Origin: Betaproteobacteria bacterium
GTDB lineage: Bacteria > Pseudomonadota > Gammaproteobacteria > Burkholderiales > SG8-39
DNA length: 64,000 nt
Assembly: GCA_004297625.1 (NCBI GenBank)
Contig: SCTY01000003.1
Span: 372,001-436,000 of the forward strand
Direction: 5' to 3'
Each line of letters starts with the position of its first letter. Within the stretch, counting starts at the first letter, position 1. Positions 47,561 through 55,532 of the stretch are shown here, one piece after another. Position numbers and translations under genes: made by a program. Below the pieces are notes generated by a model that was not told the origin of the DNA, did not search any database, and worked only from the letters and a program-made list of their open reading frames with translations.

Positions 47561-48841
47561 TTGCTCGTCGCCCTGCTCGCCGTTCTCGCATTCGCGATGC
47601 TGGCGCTCGGCTTCGAGATGATGCTGGTGATGGGCCTGCCGGCGGTGCTCGCCAAAGCGGCGTTCCAGTCCGGCATGCCGGACGTGATCATCCCGCAGAA
47701 GATCATGAGCGGCGTCAACGTGGGCACGCTGCTCGCGATCCCGTTTTTCATTTTCGCCGCGGAGCTGATGGCGCACGGCGTGATCGCGAAGCGGCTCACG
47801 GGGATGGTGCGCGCGCTCGTCGGCCACACCTCAGGCGGCATCGGGCATACGACGGTGGCCTCGTGCATGGCCTTCGGCGCGGTGTGCGGCTCCGCGCCGG
47901 CGACGGTCGCGGCGCTCGGCCGCCTGCTGCATCCCGAGCTGCAGCGGGCGGGCTATTCCGAGAAGTTCAGCCTTGGCCTCATTGCTTCGTCGGCAGAGTG
48001 CGCGCTGCTGATTCCGCCGTCGATCACCATGATTATCTACGGCTGGATCACCGGCACCTCGATCGCGGCGCTTTTCGCCGGCGGCCTCGTGGTCGGCGTG
48101 GTGCTCGGCGTGGCGTTCCTGGGCCTCGTGCAATGGGAGACGTGGCGCGTGGCGGCGCGGCGCGGCGAAAAGCCGAAGCCCGGCGAGCGCCTGGCCGCCA
48201 TAAAGGCGGGCGCGTGGGCGCTCGGTCTTCCGCTCGTTATCCTCGGCGGCATCTATTCCGGCATATTCACCGCGACCGAAGCGGCAGCGGTCGCCGTGGT
48301 GTACGCGATGTTCGTCGAGCTGGGGGTCTACCGGGCGATCGGAGTTCGCGATGTCGCGCGCATCGCCGAGGCGAGCGCGGTCACCGTGTCGGCGATTTTC
48401 GTGCTGCTCGCCATGGGAGCGCTGCTTTCGCACTTCGTGGTGCTCGCCGACCTGCCGCGCATCGTGCTCGATTTCGTGCGCGAGCTGAACATGAACTGGG
48501 TCATGTTCCTCATGTTCGTGAACGTGCTGCTCTTCATCGCCGGCATGTTCATCGACCCGAACTCGATCCTGCTGCTTTTCGTGCCGACGCTGTATCCGGT
48601 CGCGACGGCCCTCGGCATCGATCCGGTGCATTTCGGCCTGCTCGTGACCCTCAACATCTGCATCGGCATGATCACGCCGCCCTTCGGGCTGGATCTTTTC
48701 GTGGCCTCGAGCACCCTTAACCGCCCGGTCGAGATGGTCATCGGCGGAATCTGGCGCTTCGTGCTCGTGAACGTCGCGGTGCTCGCCCTCATAACGTACG
48801 TGCCGGCCATCTCGATGGCGCTGCCGAAGCTGCTGCTATGA
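47561..48841 (+). CDS. TRAP transporter large permease (DctM type), module A
   Basis: A 426-residue protein of about 12 helices. TTG 47561 is preceded at 6 nt by AAGGAG (47549-47554), so this start is favoured over an in-frame ATG at 47519 inside the small permease gene. IPFFIFAAELMAHGVIAKRL, GSAPATVAALGRLLHPEL, LIPPSITMIIYGWITGTSI and NICIGMITPPFGLDLFVAS are DctM signatures. It catalyses sodium-coupled uptake. Overlaps pyrK by 4 nt. Confidence 0.93.
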   Translation: MLVALLAVLAFAMLALGFEMMLVMGLPAVLAKAAFQSGMPDVIIPQKIMSGVNVGTLLAIPFFIFAAELMAHGVIAKRLTGMVRALVGHTSGGIGHTTVASCMAFGAVCGSAPATVAALGRLLHPELQRAGYSEKFSLGLIASSAECALLIPPSITMIIYGWITGTSIAALFAGGLVVGVVLGVAFLGLVQWETWRVAARRGEKPKPGERLAAIKAGAWALGLPLVILGGIYSGIFTATEAAAVAVVYAMFVELGVYRAIGVRDVARIAEASAVTVSAIFVLLAMGALLSHFVVLADLPRIVLDFVRELNMNWVMFLMFVNVLLFIAGMFIDPNSILLLFVPTLYPVATALGIDPVHFGLLVTLNICIGMITPPFGLDLFVASSTLNRPVEMVIGGIWRFVLVNVAVLALITYVPAISMALPKLLL

Positions 48842-49638
48842 AGGTCGCTACGCTTGCCTGCCGCGTCGTCGAGCACCAATGGGTGAGCGCGCGCTACAAA
48901 TACCTGCGCCTTTCGTGTCCGGCGCCGCTCGCCCGCCATACCGCCGCCGGGCAATTCTTCCAGCTCGCCTGCCCGGTGAGCGAGGCGCAGGCGCCGTTTC
49001 TGCGCCGGCCGATGAGCGTCTACGGCATCGGCCCGGAAGAAGACCGCATCGAGTTCCTGTACCACGTCAAAGGCATCGGCACGCGCGCGCTCGAGCGCCT
49101 GCGGGCCGGTGACGCGCTCACCGTGACCGGGCCCCTCGGCACCGGGTTCGCTTTCTCGCCCGACTGGAAGCGCGTGCTCCTGGTTGCGCGCGGCGTGGGC
49201 CTTGCCACCATGGCGCCGCTCGTGCCGCTCGCCGCCCGCGCCGGCGTGGCGATCACCGCCGTGCTTTCGGCGCGCGCGCCGGGCGAGCTGATGACGCAAG
49301 AGTTCCTGCGCGGCGCGCCTGCGAGCGTGCACGCGGTATTCGATTCGGACGGCAGCTCCGCCGTGGAACGCGTCGAACCCCTTCTCAGGAACCTTCTCGA
49401 CGCCGAGCGGCCCGACAGGGTGTACACCTGCGGCTCGAACCGCCTGCTTGCCCTGCTGCAGAAGCTCGGGGCGCACGGCGAAGTGGCGCTCGAGCAGCAG
49501 ATGGCCTGCGCCATGGGGGTCTGCCTTTCCTGCGTGCGCCTGTTCAACGAAGAGGGCGAAAAGGTTTTCCGCCGCGTCTGCTGCGAAGGGCCGGTGTTCC
49601 CGCTCGGCGCCGTGGCGGGGGAGGTGCAGTTTGGTTGA
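48838..49638 (+). CDS. pyrK: Dihydroorotate dehydrogenase electron transfer subunit (PyrK-like)
   Basis: A 266-residue ferredoxin-reductase-type protein. The FAD-binding RRPMSVYG motif (near 59-66), a pyridine-nucleotide region with GVGLATMAPL and the C-terminal [2Fe-2S] motif CAMGVCLSC (C-x4-C-x2-C) plus a later Cys in RRVCCEGPVF are all present. PyrK links class 1B PyrD to NAD(H). Class 1B enzymes are typical of Gram-positive bacteria; most Betaproteobacteria use quinone-linked class 2 PyrD, so this pair is probably not the biosynthetic enzyme. Confidence 0.88.
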   Translation: MKVATLACRVVEHQWVSARYKYLRLSCPAPLARHTAAGQFFQLACPVSEAQAPFLRRPMSVYGIGPEEDRIEFLYHVKGIGTRALERLRAGDALTVTGPLGTGFAFSPDWKRVLLVARGVGLATMAPLVPLAARAGVAITAVLSARAPGELMTQEFLRGAPASVHAVFDSDGSSAVERVEPLLRNLLDAERPDRVYTCGSNRLLALLQKLGAHGEVALEQQMACAMGVCLSCVRLFNEEGEKVFRRVCCEGPVFPLGAVAGEVQFG

Positions 49639-50593
49639 CCCGCAGGTAGACCTCGGCGTCAAAATCGGCTCGTTGATGCTGAAGAACCCGGTCATGCCGG
49701 CCTCGGGTTGCTTCGCCCATGAGTACGCGCAGGCGATGGACCTCGGCCGGCTCGGGGCACTCGTCACGAAGAGCGTGACTCCCAAGCGCCGGATCGGCAA
49801 TCCGGTGCCGCGCGTTGCCGAGACCGATGCCGGCATGCTGAACTCCATCGGCATCCCGTCGAGCGGGCTGCTCTACTACGTGGACAAGATCCTTCCGCAT
49901 TACGTGGGCGTGCCGGCGCCGCTCGTAGCGAGCGTATCGGCCGACACGGCGGAAGAGTTCGCGGCGGCCTGCGAAGCGCTCTCGGTGCCCGGCGTGTCGG
50001 CGATCGAGGCGAACATCTCGTGCCCCAACATCGAGGCCGACGGCCGCGCCTTCGCCATGTCGCCCAAGGACACGCACCGCGCCATCTCCGAAATCAAGCG
50101 CCATGCGCGCGTGCCGATCTGGGCCAAGCTCACGCCCAACGTGGCTGACATCGCGGAAATCGCGCGCGCCGCCGAGGATGCCGGCGCGGATGCGCTGGTG
50201 GTGGCGAACACGCTGCTCGGCATGGCGATCGACCCGGAAACGAGAAAGCCCAAGCTCGGCAACGTGATGGGCGGGCTCTCGGGCCCGGCGATCCGCCCGG
50301 TGATCGTGCGCATGGTTTTCCAGTGCGCGCGCGCCGTGCGCATTCCGGTCATCGGCTGCGGCGGCATCCTCAGCGCGGGGCACGCGGTAGAACACCTGCT
50401 TGCCGGCGCCACGGCGGTGCAGGTTGGCACCGCTTCCTTTCTCGACCCCGCTGCGATGCTCGGCATCATCGACGGGCTTGCGGCGTACTGCGAGCGGCAC
50501 GGCGTGGCGCGCATTGCCGAGCTCACCGGCTCGGTGCGCATCGATCCCGGCCTGACCGATCGCTGGCTGCGGCTCGCGCAGCAGAGCGGCTAG
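49631..50593 (+). CDS. pyrD: Dihydroorotate dehydrogenase, class 1B-type
   Basis: A 320-residue FMN barrel from TTG 49631, overlapping pyrK by 8 nt. The class 1 catalytic Cys is C131 in ANISCPNIEADG; GLSGPAIRP, IPVIGCGGILSAGHAVEHLLAGATAVQVGTA binds FMN. Together with PyrK it would interconvert dihydroorotate and orotate with NAD. In Clostridium oroticum the NAD-linked enzyme runs in the reductive, catabolic direction. Context with a carbamoyl-amidase suggests the same here. Confidence 0.92.
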   Translation: MVDPQVDLGVKIGSLMLKNPVMPASGCFAHEYAQAMDLGRLGALVTKSVTPKRRIGNPVPRVAETDAGMLNSIGIPSSGLLYYVDKILPHYVGVPAPLVASVSADTAEEFAAACEALSVPGVSAIEANISCPNIEADGRAFAMSPKDTHRAISEIKRHARVPIWAKLTPNVADIAEIARAAEDAGADALVVANTLLGMAIDPETRKPKLGNVMGGLSGPAIRPVIVRMVFQCARAVRIPVIGCGGILSAGHAVEHLLAGATAVQVGTASFLDPAAMLGIIDGLAAYCERHGVARIAELTGSVRIDPGLTDRWLRLAQQSG

Positions 50594-50595
50594 CC

Positions 50596-51891
50596 ATGGG
50601 CCCCGACAACCCGATGCGTCCGGTCTTCGACCGCGCCGACCGCGAGCAGGCGGCCGAGCTCTTCGAGGCGGTGCGCAGAATCTCCGCGGCGCGTGTCGGA
50701 GTGACGCGCCCGTCCTTCAGCGAAGTGGAAACGGCGGCGATGAACGTGATCGCCGAAGCCGCCGCGAGCGCGGGGCTCGCGACGCGCCACGATGCCGCCG
50801 CGAACCTCGTGATCGAAATGCCCGGCCAGCCGGCGGGCAAGGCCGCCTACTGGATGGGCTCGCATCTCGACTCGGTGCCCGAGGGCGGCAACTACGATGG
50901 ACTCGCCGGCGTGGTCGCCGGGCTGCTGTGCCTCGCCAAGGCCAGGCGCCTCGGGATCGCGCTGCGGCGCCCGCTTGCGGTGCTCGGGCTGCGCGGCGAA
51001 GAAAGCGCCTGGTTCGGCAAGCCCTACCTCGGCTCCTACGCGCTTTTCGGCAAGCTTTCGCCGCACGACCTCGAGCGCAGGCAGCGCGATACCGGGCGGC
51101 CGCTCGCCGAGTACATGGAAAAAGCGGGCGCCGACGTGCGCCGCATCGCCGCGGGCGAGCCGCTGGTCGACGCGCAGTCCATCGCCGGATGGCTCGAGCT
51201 GCATATCGAGCAGGGACCGATCATGGTGGCGCGCGAGGCGCCCGTCGGCGTGGTGACGGGCATTCGCGGCAACCTGCGCCATCTGTCCGCGGTGTGCCGC
51301 GGCGCGGCGGGCCATTCCGGCGCCGTGCCGCGCTGGCTGCGCAAGGATGCCGTGTTCGCGCTCGCCGAGCTCCTCATGCGCCTCGACGAGAACTGGCAGG
51401 CGCTCAATTCGCGCGGCGTCGATCTCGTGGTGACCAGCGGCATCGTCGGCACGGACCCGCGCCAGCACTCGATCTCGCGCATCCCGGGCGAGGTCAGCTT
51501 CAGCCTCGAGATCCGCAGCCAGTCGCTCGAGACGCTGGAGGCCTTCTATCAGCTGGTGCTCGTGGAGTGCGCCGGTATCGAGAAGGCGCGCGGCGTCAAG
51601 TTCGACTTCGGCGAGCGCGTCCTTTCGGAGCCGGCGCTCATCGACCGCGAGTGGGCCGCGCGCCTGCGCCGCATCTGCGGCGCGCTGCAGTACCCGTACA
51701 TCGACATTCCGAGCGGCGCCGGGCACGACGCGGCGACTTTCGCCAACCACGGCATTCCCGCCGGGATGATCTTCATCCGCAACGACAACGGCTCGCATAA
51801 CCCGGACGAGAAAATGGATCTCGACGACTTCATGATGGGTACCGAGGTGCTGTACCAGGCGGTGACCTCGGAACCCGAGGCGCCGCGATGA
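50596..51891 (+). CDS. M20 family Zn-dependent N-carbamoyl amidohydrolase
   Basis: A 431-residue enzyme of the hydantoinase/carbamoylase (HyuC, allantoate amidohydrolase) branch. Metal-binding segments are GSHLDSVPEGGNYDG, RGEESAWFG, LELHIEQGP and SGAGHDAATFA; the dimerisation domain carries GAAGHSGAVPRWLRKDA. Such enzymes hydrolyse N-carbamoyl amino acids, ureidopropionate or allantoate to release ammonia and CO2. Directly after PyrKD, N-carbamoylaspartate is a plausible substrate. Starts 2 nt after pyrD and overlaps the next gene by 4 nt. Confidence 0.9.
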   Translation: MGPDNPMRPVFDRADREQAAELFEAVRRISAARVGVTRPSFSEVETAAMNVIAEAAASAGLATRHDAAANLVIEMPGQPAGKAAYWMGSHLDSVPEGGNYDGLAGVVAGLLCLAKARRLGIALRRPLAVLGLRGEESAWFGKPYLGSYALFGKLSPHDLERRQRDTGRPLAEYMEKAGADVRRIAAGEPLVDAQSIAGWLELHIEQGPIMVAREAPVGVVTGIRGNLRHLSAVCRGAAGHSGAVPRWLRKDAVFALAELLMRLDENWQALNSRGVDLVVTSGIVGTDPRQHSISRIPGEVSFSLEIRSQSLETLEAFYQLVLVECAGIEKARGVKFDFGERVLSEPALIDREWAARLRRICGALQYPYIDIPSGAGHDAATFANHGIPAGMIFIRNDNGSHNPDEKMDLDDFMMGTEVLYQAVTSEPEAPR

Positions 51892-52568
51892 GCCTGCCCG
51901 GCGTCGCCTCGATGACCGCGCGCATGATCCTCGAAGCCGGCGCGGTGAAGTACAGTGCCGACCAGCCTTTCTTTCTCTCTTCCGGATGGGCGAGCCCGGT
52001 CTACATCGACGTGCAGCGCCTCATCTCCTTCCCGCGCATCCGCGCGGCGCTTATGGACTACGCCTCGGAAACCGTGCTGGCCGACGTGGGCTTCGAGCAG
52101 TTCGATACCGTCGCCGCGGTCGAATCCTCGGGCATCGCTTACGGGGCCTGGATCGCCGAGCGCCTGGCGTTGCCGCTGCAGTACGTGCACCGCCGGCCGC
52201 GCGGCTTCGGGCGCGAGGCGCAGATCGAGGGCACGCTGCGCCCCGGCGCGCGCGTGCTGCTGGTCGACGACATCAGCACCGACGGGCGCAGCAAGGCGGA
52301 GCTTTGTCGCGCGCTGCGGGCGATGGAGGCGCGCGCCGATCATGTGCTCGTCATGTTCTTCTACGACGTGTTCCCCGAGGCGCGCGCGCTGCTTGCCGCT
52401 CTTCCAGTGCGGCTGCACTACCTCGCGACCTGGCGCGACATCCTTGCGGAAGCCGCGCGCAGCGGCTACCTGCCGGCCGCCGAGATAGAGGACGTGCAGC
52501 GCTTCATCCAGAACCCGGGGCACTGGTCGCTCGAGCACGGCGGCATCGGCGTGTTCCCGCGCGCCTAG
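51888..52568 (+). CDS. PyrE paralog with altered catalytic loop
   Basis: A 226-residue type I PRTase-fold protein clearly related to the 45317 gene throughout ([40 protein letters not shown]). The catalytic loop reads H101-R102-R103-P104-R105 where PyrE has R-K-K-P-K; both catalytic lysines (E. coli K100, K103) are Arg and R99 is His. The GGETAG segment is AVESSG. It probably no longer works as a normal orotate PRTase: it may use another base, act as a regulator, or pair with the first PyrE in a heterodimer, as type I PRTases dimerise with shared loops. Confidence 0.85.
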   Translation: MSLPGVASMTARMILEAGAVKYSADQPFFLSSGWASPVYIDVQRLISFPRIRAALMDYASETVLADVGFEQFDTVAAVESSGIAYGAWIAERLALPLQYVHRRPRGFGREAQIEGTLRPGARVLLVDDISTDGRSKAELCRALRAMEARADHVLVMFFYDVFPEARALLAALPVRLHYLATWRDILAEAARSGYLPAAEIEDVQRFIQNPGHWSLEHGGIGVFPRA

Positions 52569-53944
52569 TGCTGATCCGCCGCGCCCTCGTTCTTCCCGGC
52601 GGCGGCGACTGGCGCGCGCGCCGCGCCGACATTCTCATCCGGGACGGCCGTATCGCCGCCGTCGGCGACGGCCTGGAGGATCCGGAAGTCATCCAGGGTA
52701 GCTCGCTGCTCGCGGTCCCCGGCTTCATCAACGCGCATTACCACTCGCCGCTTTCGCTTCTGCGCGGCACGGCGGACGGCCTGAGCCATCCGGCCTTCAT
52801 GTGGCAGAACCAGGCCGACACCGCGGGCCGCAGCGCGCACGAAGTGTATGTGAGCGCGCTCCTCGGCGGCGTGGAGATGCTCGCGAGCGGCACGACGGCC
52901 GCAATCGATCACTTCCCGGAGCAGGGGTTTGCGCTCGAGCATGTCGACGCGGTCGCGCGCGCCTACCGCGAGCTCGGCATGCGCGCCGCAGTCGCGCTGC
53001 GGGTATTTGACGAAGCCTACGACGACATCGTCCCGCCCGGCGGTCTGCCTGCGGGATTTCCGGATCCGCTGAAGCCGGCGCCGCTCGCCGACACGATGGC
53101 CCTGGTCGAGGAAGCCGTGAAGCGCCATGACGGCGGGCTGCTGCGGGTATTCCCCGCGCCGTCGAACCCGAGCCGCTGCAGCGACGCGCTGCTCGTCGCG
53201 TGTGAAGAGCTCGCGCGGCGGCGCCACCTCGGCGTGCATACCCATCTGCTCGAAACCGAGGTGCAGACCCGCATCGCGCGCAGCCGCTACGGAACGACGA
53301 TGGTCAAGCACATGGACCGGCTCGGGCTGCTCTCGCCGCGGCTATCCTGCGCGCACACCATCTGGATCGACGAGGACGACATCGGGCTGCTTGCCAAGCG
53401 CGGCGCCACCGCCGTGCACAACCCCGAAAGCAATCTCAAGGTGGGCGCCGGATTCATGCCGCTGCCGGCGATGCGGCGCCGCGGCTTGCGCGTGGCGCTC
53501 GGCACCGACGGCGCGAGCACCAACGACAATCTCGTGCTCCACGAGGCGATGCGCCTTGCGGTGATCCTGCACCGGCCGAACGAGGAGCGTTCGAGCTGGG
53601 CGCGTGCCGAGGATGCTCTCGACATGGCCACCGCCGGCGGCGCGGCGGCGCTGCAGTGCGCCGGGTCGCTCGGCCGCATCGCGCCCGGGCAGAGCGCGGA
53701 TATCGTGCTCTACGACTTGACCGGAGCGCGCTGGACGCCGTGCAACGATGCCGCGCAGCAGCTGGTCTTCGCCGAGAACGGCGATTCCGTGCGTACCGTG
53801 CTTGTCGCCGGGCGCGTGGTCGTCGACGGGGGCCGCGTCGTGAGCGTGGATGTCGATGCGCTGCTGCGCGAAGCGCGCGGCATGCTGGCCGGCATTCGCA
53901 GCCGCAATGGCGCCCTTCAGCGCGCGGTAAAGGCGCTTCTCTAG
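52568..53944 (+). CDS. TRZ/ATZ-type metal-dependent amidohydrolase, module A
   Basis: A 458-residue enzyme from GTG 52568, overlapping the previous TAG by 1 nt. Metal ligands are complete: HxH in NAHYHSP, His in HTHLLETE, His in CAHTIWID and Asp in GTDGASTND. This mononuclear deaminase/chlorohydrolase branch differs from binuclear dihydroorotases. It likely deaminates or dehalogenates an N-heterocycle, or opens a ring. It ends the module A directon and overlaps the convergent amidohydrolase by 4 nt. Confidence 0.9.
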   Translation: MLIRRALVLPGGGDWRARRADILIRDGRIAAVGDGLEDPEVIQGSSLLAVPGFINAHYHSPLSLLRGTADGLSHPAFMWQNQADTAGRSAHEVYVSALLGGVEMLASGTTAAIDHFPEQGFALEHVDAVARAYRELGMRAAVALRVFDEAYDDIVPPGGLPAGFPDPLKPAPLADTMALVEEAVKRHDGGLLRVFPAPSNPSRCSDALLVACEELARRRHLGVHTHLLETEVQTRIARSRYGTTMVKHMDRLGLLSPRLSCAHTIWIDEDDIGLLAKRGATAVHNPESNLKVGAGFMPLPAMRRRGLRVALGTDGASTNDNLVLHEAMRLAVILHRPNEERSSWARAEDALDMATAGGAAALQCAGSLGRIAPGQSADIVLYDLTGARWTPCNDAAQQLVFAENGDSVRTVLVAGRVVVDGGRVVSVDVDALLREARGMLAGIRSRNGALQRAVKALL

Positions 53945-55464
53945 GCGCTCGGCGGACGGCCGATGTAGCGGTGCGTGCCGACGTCCTCGGCCCACACGCG
54001 GCGATCGGCTTCGAGGATGTAGGGGTAGATTTTTGCCGCCTGCTCGAGCACCCGCGCGCGGTCTTTTCGCAGTTGCGGCATGACGGCCGCCAGCGACTCG
54101 CGCAGCGCCGCCTCGTCGATCGTCGTGACGCGGCCGTCTTCCACCACCACCCGCCCGTCGACCATGACGAGCTTCACGGCGCGCCCGCACTCGGCAAACA
54201 CCGTCTGGCGCGCGGCGCTGTTGAACGGAAGGTAGCTCGGATCGGTGAGGTCGACGAGGAAAAGATCGGCTTTCATGCCGGCCTTGAGCGCGCCGATCTG
54301 CTTTTCCTTGCCCGCGGTCCGCGCGCTCCCCAGCGTGGCGGCGCGCAGCGCGTCTTTTGCGTAGGGCGGCCCGGGCTCGAGCTTGCTGACCGCGGAAAGC
54401 CCGACGAACAGCTTCATCGAATGAAACATGTTCTGCGTGTCCGAGCACGAGCAGTTGTCGGTGCCGATGGCCACGGCGACGCCGCGCTCGACGAGCTCGC
54501 GCACCGGCGCGACGCCGCTCTTGCTCTTCATGTTGGACGCCGGGCACAGCACGACATTGGTGCCGTTCTTCGCGAGCTCGTCGATCTCCGACTCGAGCAG
54601 CCAGACCGAGTGCGCGAGGCTGACGCGCGGGCCGATCACGCCGGTCGCGGCGAGGTAGTTGACGAGCGAGCCGCCGTACTGCTTCAGCTTCCAGCGCGCG
54701 GCGAGCGCGATCGCCTTGTTCTCGTAGACGTGGGTGTAGACCGGCAGCCCGTGGCGCCGGGAGAGATCCGCCACGGCCTCGAGCAGCCCGTGCGTGCAGC
54801 GCTCGGGCGTCGACGGCCCGAGCGACCACGAGATGCGCGGGTGGTGGTCCTTGTGCGCTTTGTACACATCCTCGAGGAGCTGCGGCAGGTCGACGTTCTC
54901 GAACGGCTCGACCGTCACCTTCACGCCCTTGTGGAACTGCGCCGGCACGCACTCCTTCCAGAACGGAATGGTGTCGAGGCCGGTGATGTCGACGACCTGC
55001 ATGGCGAAGATGCAGCGGATGCCCACCTCGGCATAGGCGTCGAGCACCGTCTTCACCGCGTCCTCGCTGTACGGGTAGATGGTCGCCATGTCCTGGATGG
55101 TGGTGATGCCGCCGCGCAGGCAATCGATCGCGCCGAGCAGCGTGCGCACGCGCAGCTCTTCCAGCGAGCGCGGCGGATATGAGGGCGGCGTCGCGGTCAT
55201 CAGCCAGTAATCGAGCGGTTCGGGCTCGAACACGCCTCGGTGCAGCACGTCGTGCGAGTGGTAATGCGCGCTCACGAAGCCGGGCATCACCATGCGCTCG
55301 CGCGCGTCGATGACGCGCGCGCCGGGCCCGGCCTCGAGCGTGCCCGGCTTGCCGACGGCCGAGATGCGATCGCCTTCGATCAGAACGTCGGCGTAAGGCG
55401 GCTGGTCGGTGTCGCCGTCGTGGTCGTAGACGCGCCCGCCCTGGATGAGAATTGATCCAGACAT
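53941..55464 (-). CDS. TRZ/ATZ-type amidohydrolase, module B copy 1
   Basis: A 507-residue enzyme from ATG 55464 (MSGSILIQGGRVYDHDGD). Ligands: HxH in SAHYHSHDV, His in YTHVYENKA, His in LAHSVWLLE and Asp in GTDNCSCSD. It is a paralog of the gene at 60756 over the full length. ATG 55476 and TTG 55518 are possible earlier starts, but the latter lies on the operator. The substrate is unknown; the branch includes deaminases of pyrimidines, triazines and related heterocycles. Confidence 0.88.
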   Translation of the reverse strand: MSGSILIQGGRVYDHDGDTDQPPYADVLIEGDRISAVGKPGTLEAGPGARVIDARERMVMPGFVSAHYHSHDVLHRGVFEPEPLDYWLMTATPPSYPPRSLEELRVRTLLGAIDCLRGGITTIQDMATIYPYSEDAVKTVLDAYAEVGIRCIFAMQVVDITGLDTIPFWKECVPAQFHKGVKVTVEPFENVDLPQLLEDVYKAHKDHHPRISWSLGPSTPERCTHGLLEAVADLSRRHGLPVYTHVYENKAIALAARWKLKQYGGSLVNYLAATGVIGPRVSLAHSVWLLESEIDELAKNGTNVVLCPASNMKSKSGVAPVRELVERGVAVAIGTDNCSCSDTQNMFHSMKLFVGLSAVSKLEPGPPYAKDALRAATLGSARTAGKEKQIGALKAGMKADLFLVDLTDPSYLPFNSAARQTVFAECGRAVKLVMVDGRVVVEDGRVTTIDEAALRESLAAVMPQLRKDRARVLEQAAKIYPYILEADRRVWAEDVGTHRYIGRPPSA

Positions 55465-55501
55465 TGCGTTTGGCATTTCTTCGTGCGTAGAATTGGCTGC
55501 A

Positions 55502-55530
55502 AGGATATTTGTATCCAATAAGGCAGTAAA
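55502..55530 (-). promoter_or_regulatory. Promoter of the module B amidohydrolase
   Basis: On the - strand, -35 TTTACT (55530-55525) and -10 TATCCT (55507-55502) with a 17-nt spacer, each 4/6 to consensus. The GGATA/TATCC palindrome covers the -10 and the end of the spacer, as expected for a repressor site. Confidence 0.45.
55503..55516. promoter_or_regulatory. Candidate operator of the GntR/FCD regulator
   Basis: Inverted repeat GGATA-TTTG-TATCC in the gap between the divergent amidohydrolase and regulator genes. FCD-type GntR repressors bind short palindromes of this kind next to their own genes. Confidence 0.5.
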
Positions 55531-55532
55531 GC

